This document shows, in pieces, positions 1 to 5,229 of a stretch of DNA of 8,545 nucleotides. The DNA lies in contig CALMLK010000384.1 of assembly GCA_937868035.1 (NCBI GenBank), positions 1 to 8,545 of the forward strand, given 5' to 3'. Position 1 is the first letter of the stretch; every line of letters starts with the position of its first letter. The DNA comes from an uncultured Alphaproteobacteria bacterium. GTDB taxonomy: Bacteria > Pseudomonadota > Alphaproteobacteria > Rhizobiales > Aestuariivirgaceae. The notes beneath the pieces were generated by a model, which saw only the letters and a program-made list of their open reading frames with translations, had not been told where the DNA came from and ran no database searches. The position numbers were made by a program, and so were the translations under genes.

Positions 1-673
1 CGTGCGGATTGCGGTAGACGGAGATTGTCTTGCCGAACTGGCTGACGCGGCCTTCATGCAGGGTCGCGGTGTTTCCGCCGAGCAGAAGCGCCTCCGACGG
101 CTCGGTCGTGGCATAGACGAAGATCGAGTTCGAGGCGGCAAAGATCTTGGGCAGCTCCTCGCGCATTTCCTCCCGCAGCTTGTAGTCGAGGTTGGCGAGC
201 GGCTCGTCGAGCAGGATGAGGCTTGCTTTCTTCACGATGGCACGGGCCAACGCGGTGCGCTGCTGCTGTCCGCCGGAGAGGCTCAAGGGCTGGCGCTCGA
301 GGAAGGGCGTGAGCCGCATGAGCTCAGCCACCTTCTTCACTTCGGCATCGATCACCGCGCTCGCTTCGCCCGCGACCCGCAGGGGAGAGGCGATGTTCTC
401 GTACACCGTCATGGCGGGATAGTTGATGAACTGCTGGTAGACCATGGCGACGTTGCGCTTCTGCACGGCGACGCCGGTCACGTCCTTGCCATCGAAGCGC
501 ACGCTTCCCGACGTCGGCTTTTCCAGACCCGCCATCAGGCGCAGCAATGTGGTCTTGCCCGACAGCGTGGGGCCGAGGAGCACATTGAGCGATCCCCGCT
601 GCAGCGTCAGGCTGGTCGGATGGATATGGACCTGCCCTTCCTGGACTTTGCTGACATCAACCAGTTCAAGCAT
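1..673 (-). CDS. glpS: GlpS-like ABC transporter ATP-binding protein, C-terminus cut off by window edge
   Basis: This is the ATPase subunit of a carbohydrate or polyol importer acting at the inner face of the cytoplasmic membrane. Only residues 1-224 are in the window. Visible elements are the Walker A GPTLSGKT (34-41), Q-loop YQQFINYP (79-86), signature LSGGQQQR (132-139), Walker B LILLDE (152-157) and the D-loop ANLD (160-163). Where importer ATPases normally have the switch histidine (THDQ), this one reads TTEP (189-192), so the His is Thr190. That substitution and the GPTLSGKT loop match what I recall of GlpS, one of two unequal ATPases of the rhizobial glycerol importer GlpSTPQV. The ATG at 673 follows AAGGGG at a slightly long spacing of 11 nt. 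It lies 96 bp downstream of the GlpR-like gene on the same strand, and permease and binding-protein genes should follow beyond position 1. The glycerol assignment is inference, because the linked kinase is not GlpK. Confidence 0.85.
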   Translation of the reverse strand, partial: MLELVDVSKVQEGQVHIHPTSLTLQRGSLNVLLGPTLSGKTTLLRLMAGLEKPTSGSVRFDGKDVTGVAVQKRNVAMVYQQFINYPAMTVYENIASPLRVAGEASAVIDAEVKKVAELMRLTPFLERQPLSLSGGQQQRTALARAIVKKASLILLDEPLANLDYKLREEMREELPKIFAASNSIFVYATTEPSEALLLGGNTATLHEGRVSQFGKTISVYRNPH

Positions 674-712
674 ATTTGGCCACACCCCTTGGCGTCACGA
701 ATATTGCGGAAT

Positions 713-736
713 GGAAGCCACCGGTGTGGTGCTTCC
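713..736 (-). other. Hairpin in the regulator-ATPase intergenic gap
   Basis: GGAAGCACC pairs with GGT-GCTTCC through a single bulged base and a 5-nt loop, giving about nine base pairs in the leader between the regulator and the ATPase gene. No T-tract follows on the minus strand, so it is not a standard intrinsic terminator. It might stabilise the downstream mRNA or set expression ratios within the operon. The structure is seen, the role is a guess. Confidence 0.35.
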
Positions 737-769
737 GGATTGCAGAAAAATGCCGGGCGCGTGTGCGGC

Positions 770-1567
770 TCATGCAGCCTCCTCGCCCTGGCCGGCCTCG
801 GTGGGTCCGGCGATTTCCAGTTTCACGCCCTTGCTGCGGCAGAGTTCCGCCACGGCCTCCGGCGGAGGCTGATCGGTCACGAAGACGTTGACGTCGCTCA
901 GATGACCGATCCGCACCGGTGCCGAACGGGCGAACTTGATGGCGTCCGCCACCAGAATGACGTTGCGTGAATTCTCGATGATCGCCTGGGCGGCGCGCAC
1001 TTCACGGTAATCATAGTCGAGAAGCGCGCCATGCTCGTCGATGGCGGAGACGCCCATCACGGCATGATCGAGCTTGAACTGGCGGATGGTATCGACGGCC
1101 GCCTCGCCGACGATACCACCGTCGGTCTTGCGCACGGCACCGCCCACCACAATCACCTCAATCTTCGGAACAGGCGAGAGAATGGCGGCCACATGAATGT
1201 TGTTGGTGACGACCAGCAGGCCTTCGTGGCGGACGAGGGCGCGCGCCACCTCTTCCGTCGTCGTGCCGATATTGATGAACAGCGAGGTGTTGTTGGGAAT
1301 GAGGGCTGCGGCGCGGCGGCCGATCAACTGCTTTTCAGATGAGGCCAAAGAGCGGCGGGACTCGTAGGCGACATTCTCCACGCCCGACGACAGCATGGCG
1401 CCGCCATGGATGCGCGTGAGATGGCGGGCATCACACAGTTCGTTCAAGTCCTTGCGGATGGTCTGCGGTGTCACCTCGAAATGCGCCGACAACGCATCCA
1501 CGCCCACGTTGCCGGACTTCCGGGCAAGGGCGAGGATCTGGAGTTGTCGTGGCGTCAGATCAAGCAT
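770..1567 (-). CDS. glpR: DeoR-family transcriptional repressor, GlpR-like
   Basis: This is a cytoplasmic DNA-binding regulator of 265 residues, normal for the DeoR family. Residues 4-58 form the N-terminal helix-turn-helix domain (LTPRQLQILALA, then VTPQTIRKDLNEL, ending in the family hallmark IHGGAM). The rest is the DeoR C-terminal sugar-phosphate sensor, with INIGTTTEEVARAL (99-112), VTNNI (120-124), DGGIVGE (149-155) and DYDYREVRAAQAIIENSR (184-201). The sensor and the tail TDQPPPEAV follow E. coli GlpR, which senses glycerol 3-phosphate, more closely than other DeoR proteins. The effector here is therefore probably a polyol or ketose phosphate. I prefer the ATG at 1567 over the TTG one codon earlier; GGGAC lies 8 nt upstream of the ATG. 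It sits between the FGGY kinase and the ABC ATPase. Palindromes just upstream suggest that it represses itself and the transporter. Confidence 0.85.
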   Translation of the reverse strand: MLDLTPRQLQILALARKSGNVGVDALSAHFEVTPQTIRKDLNELCDARHLTRIHGGAMLSSGVENVAYESRRSLASSEKQLIGRRAAALIPNNTSLFINIGTTTEEVARALVRHEGLLVVTNNIHVAAILSPVPKIEVIVVGGAVRKTDGGIVGEAAVDTIRQFKLDHAVMGVSAIDEHGALLDYDYREVRAAQAIIENSRNVILVADAIKFARSAPVRIGHLSDVNVFVTDQPPPEAVAELCRSKGVKLEIAGPTEAGQGEEAA

Positions 1568-1578
1568 CAAACGTCGTC

Positions 1579-1591
1579 CCGAAAATTTCGG
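1579..1591. promoter_or_regulatory. Palindrome near the predicted regulator transcription start
   Basis: CCGAAA-A-TTTCGG is a perfect inverted repeat around one central base, 12 bp upstream of the regulator ATG and at about the predicted start of transcription. It carries CGAAA/TTTCG half-sites like the palindromes further upstream, but in the inverse arrangement. An operator role is inferred. Confidence 0.4.
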
Positions 1592-1593
1592 TC

Positions 1594-1622
1594 ACTCTTT
1601 CTATTTTCTTCGTTTTTGTCAA
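1594..1622 (-). promoter_or_regulatory. Candidate sigma70-type promoter of the glpR-like gene
   Basis: A perfect -35 hexamer TTGACA (1622 to 1617) is followed 17 nt later by AAGAGT (1599 to 1594), a poor 3/6 match to TATAAT. Transcription would begin near 1587, leaving a leader of about 20 nt with the GGGAC ribosome site. The -35 box overlaps the end of the palindrome at 1621-1638, which suits repression by the adjacent regulator. The weak -10 box keeps confidence moderate. Confidence 0.4.
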
Positions 1623-1638
1623 TTAGCACGTGCGAATT
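1621..1638. promoter_or_regulatory. Operator-like imperfect palindrome overlapping the -35 box
   Basis: AATTAGCAC/GTGCGAATT matches at 8 of 9 positions per arm and contains the GTGCGAA core shared by three sites in this gap. Its left end overlaps the TTGACA hexamer by two bases. Inferred binding site for the adjacent DeoR-type regulator. Confidence 0.45.
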
Positions 1639-1651
1639 CCGGAAAAAGTTC

Positions 1652-1669
1652 ATTTCGCAGGTGCGAAAT
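1652..1669. promoter_or_regulatory. Operator-like perfect palindrome
   Basis: ATTTCGCA-GG-TGCGAAAT has two perfect 8-bp arms around a 2-bp centre. It is the cleanest of the four palindromes between kinase and regulator and contains the GTGCGAA core. The TTCG...CGAA half-site geometry resembles operators of GlpR-type DeoR proteins, so it is the best candidate regulator site in the window. Confidence 0.5.
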
Positions 1670-1700
1670 AAGCATTTGCGCTCATTCATTTTCGCTTTCC

Positions 1701-1714
1701 CTTTCGTGCGAAAG
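1701..1714. promoter_or_regulatory. Operator-like palindrome beyond the kinase stop codon
   Basis: CTTTCG-TG-CGAAAG has perfect 6-bp arms and carries the third copy of the GTGCGAA core, 18 bp beyond the kinase stop codon. Half-site fragments such as ATTTTCG (1688-1694) lie next to it. Inferred regulator site. Confidence 0.4.
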
Positions 1715-1731
1715 TTTCCCGGGTTTCGGCA

Positions 1732-3276
1732 TCATGCCGCCTCGCCCTGGCTGCGGAGTGCATCCTGCGCGGCCCGCCAGGCCGCGACGCTGGTGTCGAT
1801 GGCGGCGCGGAAGCGCTTGTATTTCTCCGTGAGAACGGCACCCCGGCTGCGGTCCGGTGTGAAGCGGTGTTCGAGTTTCACCATGCCCTTCATGGCGTCG
1901 CTCATGCTGGCATATGCACCCGCCGCCACGGCACCGCACATGGCCGCGCCCTTGGCGCCGAGTTCGCTGCCGTTGGTGATTTCGAGCGGCAGGCCGAGGC
2001 AGTCCGTGAACATCTGCGCCCACACGGCGCTGCGCGAGGGGCCGCCGGCAAAGCGGATCACATCCGGCTTCGCGGCGCTGGGGCCGGTGAGCAAGTTCGT
2101 CATGTCGAGGCGGTGCACGCAGGCGACGCCTTCATAAACGGCCCGCAGCATGTCGGCCATGCTGGTCGACATGGTCATGCCGGTGAAGCCCGCAGGCGCG
2201 CCCCGCGGGCCATCGAGCAGGAAGGGGAAGAAAAGAATGTCGTTGCCGCGCCCCATCGTGCTGCTGACGAGATCGTTGCAGACATCATAGACACTGACGC
2301 CCTCGGCTTTCGCCGCGCCGCGCTCCGCCGCCATGAATGTGTTGACGAACCATTCGAGATTGCTGGCCGAGGTGGGCGTGGCCATGGTGGCGAGCACCAG
2401 GCCATCCACGGGATAGGGTGTCTGGATCGTGGGAAGCGGATCAAGCGTCGGCTTGCGGTGCAGTGTGGAGTGAATGCTGAAAGTGCCGGCCACGGCCGCA
2501 AGCTGGCTGTCCCGTTCCACACCCGTTGCGAGGGCGCAGCCCACGACGTCATAGACACCGCGGCAGACGGGTGTTCCTTCCTTCAGGCCCGTTTCGCGCG
2601 CGGTGGCGGCTGTGATGCGGCCTGCGATTTCCACGGCGTTCCGGACCGGCGCCAGTTTCGGCAGCCACTCCTTCATGCCGGCAATGGCGAAGGCGTCCTG
2701 GGATATATCCGAGCGGGTGACATTGATGATGCCGGCACAGCCGCCGTCGGTGGGATCCGTCGAGACGTCACCGCAGAGGCGCAGGCGCAGAAAATCCTTG
2801 CACGACAACACATGCGCCGTGCGCCGCAAGGTTTCTGGCTCATGTTCCTTGAACCAGCCCAGAAGCGAAAAGGTCTGGCCGGGCCAGAGGTTGGATTCGA
2901 TTTCGGGAATGATCTGCCTGGCCACCCCCGTGGCGTGCCATTTGTCGAGCACCGGAATGGCGCGCGTATCGGGCGAGATCACGCCGTTCCGCACGTTGAT
3001 GCCGGTCTTGTCCACGAGGTAGACGCCGCCGCCATAGCCTGAAGGCGTCACTGCAATGATGTCGGCGGGATCGGTGCCCGTCTTTTCCAGCAAGGCCTTC
3101 AGGGAGACACAGACCGCCGTCCACATGGCCTCGCCATCACGCTCCACCCAGCCCGCATGGGGCAGGAGCACGTGATTGGGTTGGCGCTCGCAGGCCAGTT
3201 CATTGCCCGCAACGTCGAACAGCACGACCTTCGTCATGGTGCCGCCGGCATCAATGCCAATGAGCCGTTCCTTCAT
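1732..3276 (-). CDS. FGGY-family carbohydrate kinase, LyxK-like
   Basis: This is a cytoplasmic sugar or polyol kinase of 514 residues that transfers phosphate from ATP to a ketose or polyol. The N-terminal actin-like lobe opens with IGIDAGGTMTKVVLFD (6-21) and has GWVERD (42-47). GVYDVVGCALATG (240-252) probably holds the catalytic Asp243. The C-terminal lobe carries AGGPSRSAVWAQMF (410-423), the FGGY nucleotide-site region. The N-terminus follows E. coli L-xylulose kinase (PGWAERD in that protein) more closely than glycerol kinase. Erythritol-type kinases are the main alternative, and the substrate cannot be set from sequence. I chose the ATG at 3276 because GGGAGG lies 4 nt upstream and the family starts here; reading on to 3351 would add 25 Arg-rich residues with no counterpart. 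It heads the minus-strand block ahead of the GlpR-like and GlpS-like genes, so it probably phosphorylates what that transporter imports. Confidence 0.85.
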   Translation of the reverse strand: MKERLIGIDAGGTMTKVVLFDVAGNELACERQPNHVLLPHAGWVERDGEAMWTAVCVSLKALLEKTGTDPADIIAVTPSGYGGGVYLVDKTGINVRNGVISPDTRAIPVLDKWHATGVARQIIPEIESNLWPGQTFSLLGWFKEHEPETLRRTAHVLSCKDFLRLRLCGDVSTDPTDGGCAGIINVTRSDISQDAFAIAGMKEWLPKLAPVRNAVEIAGRITAATARETGLKEGTPVCRGVYDVVGCALATGVERDSQLAAVAGTFSIHSTLHRKPTLDPLPTIQTPYPVDGLVLATMATPTSASNLEWFVNTFMAAERGAAKAEGVSVYDVCNDLVSSTMGRGNDILFFPFLLDGPRGAPAGFTGMTMSTSMADMLRAVYEGVACVHRLDMTNLLTGPSAAKPDVIRFAGGPSRSAVWAQMFTDCLGLPLEITNGSELGAKGAAMCGAVAAGAYASMSDAMKGMVKLEHRFTPDRSRGAVLTEKYKRFRAAIDTSVAAWRAAQDALRSQGEAA

Positions 3277-3301
3277 CGATCCTCCCTGCGAACGGCGCGC
3301 G

Positions 3302-3315
3302 CTGCGTATTCGCAG
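3302..3315. promoter_or_regulatory. Candidate operator half-sites in the kinase leader
   Basis: CTGCG-TATT-CGCAG is an inverted repeat in the leader of the FGGY kinase and contains TTCGCA, the core found in the palindromes downstream of the kinase. It may let the same regulator control the kinase. The match is short and the assignment weak. Confidence 0.3.
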
Positions 3316-3361
3316 TCGGAAACCGCCCCGAAGGAGGTTTCGCCCGGTCACATGGCGGAGG

Positions 3362-3389
3362 AGGCTATTTCACTGACCGGAATTGTCAA
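3362..3389 (-). promoter_or_regulatory. Candidate promoter of the FGGY kinase gene
   Basis: A perfect TTGACA (3389 to 3384) lies 16 nt before TAGCCT (3367 to 3362), a 3/6 match to TATAAT. The leader would be about 80 nt and would include the CTGCG/CGCAG palindrome. Upstream (3400-3450) the DNA is markedly AT-rich for this window, as is common around promoters. The -10 box is weak. Confidence 0.35.
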
Positions 3390-3441
3390 TCCGGCTGCAA
3401 GAAAATTTTTTTCAAAATCCATTGCATTGATAGGATTAAAT

Positions 3442-3475
3442 AAAAACACCCTTTATCCGTTGTTGCGTGGGGTGT
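3442..3475 (-). terminator. Weak candidate terminator after the dehydrogenase gene
   Basis: On the minus strand ACACCC and GGGTGT can form a 6-bp stem around an 18-nt loop, followed directly by TTTTATTT. It lies 47 bp past the dehydrogenase stop, the right place to separate that gene from the FGGY kinase. The loop is long and the stem short, so this is tentative. Confidence 0.3.
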
Positions 3476-3521
3476 GGACCTCGCACAGGTAATATACTGC
3501 CACTCCCCCCGGGCGCTGCGA

Positions 3522-4400
3522 TCAAACGATCTTGCCCCCGGTGACGGGCAAGAAACTGCCGGTGATATAGCTCGCCTCGTCGCAGGCCAGCAGAACGTAG
3601 ATGGAGGCAATCTCCGCCGGTTGTCCGGGGCGCCCCAGGGGTGAATCCTCGCCAAAATGCTGCACGCGCTCCGGACTCTGACCGCCGCTCGGTTGCAGCA
3701 CGGTCCAGAAGGGTCCCGGCGCCACCACGTTGGCACGCACGCCCTTGCTGGCGAGATTCTTCGCAATGGCCAGCGTCATGGTGGCGATGGCCCCCTTGCT
3801 CGCGGCATAGTCAATCAGGCCATCGGAGGGTTCGCGGGCATTGACCGATGCGGTGCTGATGAGGCTTGCCCCGGGCCGGAGATGCGGCAGGGCCGCGCGA
3901 ATGATCCAGAAGGGCGCATAGACATTCACTTTGAAGGTGTCGTCGAACTGGCTTGTCGAAATGTCCGCGAGGTCTTCCTGATAAACCTGCCGGCCAGCGT
4001 TGTTGACGATGATGTCGAGGCCGCCCAACTCCCGCACGGCATCTTCGACGAGGCGCATGCAGAATGATTCACTCGTGAGATCTCCTGCGAGTGCCACGGC
4101 CTTGCGCCCCGCAGCCTCGATATATGCGATCATCTCGCGGGCGTCGTCCTCCTCCTCGGGAAGATAGTTGAGGGCAACATCGGCACCTTCGCGTGCAAAA
4201 GCGATGGCGACAGCGCGGCCGATGCCGGAATCGGCGCCTGTCACCAGAGCCTTCTTGCCCGCCAGCCGGCCATGGCCCACATAACTCTTCTCGCCATGGT
4301 CGGGAACAGGCAGCATGTGCTGGGCGAGACCGGGATAAGCCTGCTCCTGACGCGGAAACGGCGGGCGCGGATAGGACCGCAATGCTGTGTCTTTGGGCAT
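3522..4400 (-). CDS. yghA: YghA-type short-chain dehydrogenase/reductase
   Basis: This is a cytoplasmic NAD(P)-dependent oxidoreductase of 292 residues. It has the long N-terminal lead of the E. coli YghA / B. subtilis general stress protein 39 group, including the GLAQHMLPVPDHGEKSYVG segment (24-42). The Rossmann fold follows, with the cofactor loop TGADSGIG (54-61), NNAG (133-136), catalytic Ser185, Tyr198 and Lys202 (YAASK), and VAPGPFWT (226-233). All catalytic residues are present and the length equals that of YghA (about 294). YghA has been described as an NADP-dependent aldehyde reductase, and Bacillus relatives are stress-induced; the substrate here is unknown. The ATG at 4400 is preceded by GGAG with a 7-nt spacer. 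It diverges from a stress-type gene pair with an EcfG promoter, and a one-mismatch EcfG-like site faces this gene. A role in stress detoxification is therefore inferred. Confidence 0.9.
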   Translation of the reverse strand: MPKDTALRSYPRPPFPRQEQAYPGLAQHMLPVPDHGEKSYVGHGRLAGKKALVTGADSGIGRAVAIAFAREGADVALNYLPEEEDDAREMIAYIEAAGRKAVALAGDLTSESFCMRLVEDAVRELGGLDIIVNNAGRQVYQEDLADISTSQFDDTFKVNVYAPFWIIRAALPHLRPGASLISTASVNAREPSDGLIDYAASKGAIATMTLAIAKNLASKGVRANVVAPGPFWTVLQPSGGQSPERVQHFGEDSPLGRPGQPAEIASIYVLLACDEASYITGSFLPVTGGKIV

Positions 4401-4426
4401 GATGATACTCCGTTTGTCATGAGCCT

Positions 4427-4452
4427 AATGGCGCGTGCAGGCCACATGTTCC
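4427..4452 (-). promoter_or_regulatory. Candidate EcfG-type promoter of the dehydrogenase
   Basis: On the minus strand GGAAC (4452 to 4448) is followed after 17 nt by CATT (4430 to 4427), one mismatch from the EcfG consensus GGAAC-N16/17-CGTT. Transcription would start about 20 nt before the ATG, just upstream of the GGAG ribosome site. It is plausible given the EcfG site facing the other way, but clearly weaker. Confidence 0.35.
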
Positions 4453-4559
4453 CGCGACTGCCCTGACGCGTGTTCACATTCGGATTCCGCCTCACGTTGA
4501 GAGACGCGCGACTCTGCTTCCCGCATCGATTCCAATGTGTTCAAATTTGCTGCGCAACA

Positions 4560-4584
4560 GGAACCGCCCTGAAAAGGCTGCGTT
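4560..4584 (+). promoter_or_regulatory. EcfG (general stress sigma factor) promoter
   Basis: GGAAC (4560-4564), a 16-nt spacer and CGTT (4581-4584) match the alphaproteobacterial EcfG consensus GGAAC-N16/17-CGTT at every position. Transcription would begin about 55-60 nt upstream of the ATG at 4649. It implies that the next gene, and probably the one after it, is induced under general stress through the PhyR-NepR-EcfG switch. The promoter also lies inside any longer reading from the ATG at 4535, which rules that start out. Confidence 0.75.
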
Positions 4585-4648
4585 TGAGAAGATGCGAAAG
4601 CAGGCACCCCACTTTCGACAGTCAACATGCATCACGGAGTACATAGCG

Positions 4649-5050
4649 ATGAATTCTTCCCGTTATTCACGCAACGACGACCGCTTCCGGCAGGAAGAGG
4701 AGTTCCGCGGCAACCGGAATCGCGACCGGGGCGGACGCTCTGGCGAGGGTCAGTTCGAAGGCCGCGGCGACTTTCAAGATCAGGGCCGCAACCAGAACGC
4801 CATGGACGACAACCAGCGCTTTGGCCGCCAGCGCGGTGACGACCACTTCGAGCGGGCCGATGCCAGGCTGACCGCCTACGATGAGGACTACGCGAATTTC
4901 CGCAACGATAACCTGACGAAGCTGGACGACGATTACCAGGAGTGGCGCAGTGAACGGCGCAAGCAGTTCCAGCAGGAGTTCGACAAGTGGCGGACAGACA
5001 AGTCCGCCAAACCTGCGAGTTCGGGTACGTCTGGCAAATCGGGCAGTTAA
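4649..5050 (+). CDS. Small charged stress-type protein with 15-residue aromatic-Arg repeat
   Basis: I do not recognise a named family. The protein has 133 residues, no signal peptide and no membrane segment, so it is probably cytoplasmic. Residues 1-65 are Arg/Gly/Asp/Asn-rich and likely disordered. Residues 76-118 look like a charged amphipathic helix with a motif at exact 15-residue spacing: YANFR (81-85), YQEWR (96-100) and FDKWR (111-115), with acidic residues such as LDDD before the second. The tail is Ser/Gly/Lys-rich. The ATG at 4649 is chosen because GGAG lies 9 nt upstream and the EcfG promoter ends 64 nt before it. A similarly composed gene follows after 179 bp on the same strand. 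Expression under general stress is likely from the promoter. A protective or condensate-forming role is speculation. Confidence 0.75.
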   Translation: MNSSRYSRNDDRFRQEEEFRGNRNRDRGGRSGEGQFEGRGDFQDQGRNQNAMDDNQRFGRQRGDDHFERADARLTAYDEDYANFRNDNLTKLDDDYQEWRSERRKQFQQEFDKWRTDKSAKPASSGTSGKSGS

Positions 5051-5071
5051 GCCACCTCACCCCGTCTTCTT

Positions 5072-5109
5072 CGAACAAGGATCCTGCCCCTCACCCGGGT
5101 TCTTGTTTG
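5072..5109 (+). other. Long hairpin between the two stress-type genes
   Basis: CGAACAAGGATCC (5072-5084) pairs with GGGTTCTTGTTTG (5097-5109) in 13 continuous base pairs around a 12-nt loop. Three pairs are G-U and form only in plus-strand RNA, which fits a structure acting in the transcript of these genes. No U-tract follows, so it is not a classical terminator. It may protect the upstream mRNA or adjust the ratio of the two products. The rest of this 179-bp gap shows no gene or clear promoter. Confidence 0.45.
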
Positions 5110-5229
5110 CGGCGATGCCGAACGCATGCGCCGCGCTCACGGCAGCGGACCAGCCCTCGCGTCCCACGGGCCGCCTCCGCTTGATCTCTTGGACGCGACA
5201 TCCCACCGCAATCACAGGAGTATTGCATC

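Noticed and set aside
2..970. Long open frame on the plus strand (322 codons) across the ATPase and regulator genes
   Set aside because: It is antisense to the ATPase with intact Walker motifs and to the regulator. Its translation shows no family features and its open length comes from GC-rich codon use.
1867..3042. Plus-strand open frame of 391 codons opposite the FGGY kinase
   Set aside because: Its His/Gly/Ala/Arg-rich translation is typical of the antisense frame of a GC-rich gene, and the kinase on the other strand has clear family motifs.
3277..3351. N-terminal extension of 25 residues on the FGGY kinase
   Set aside because: The added residues are Arg-rich and unlike the family. GGGAGG sits directly before the ATG at 3276, and the extension would cover the leader with its palindrome.
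4535..4648. Longer start for the 133-residue stress-type protein
   Set aside because: The EcfG promoter lies inside this extension, and the ATG at 4649 has its own GGAG.
5051..5229. Second EcfG promoter directly before the Gly/Tyr-rich gene
   Set aside because: CGAAC at 5072 has no CGTT at 16-17 nt, and no other GGAAC is in the gap.
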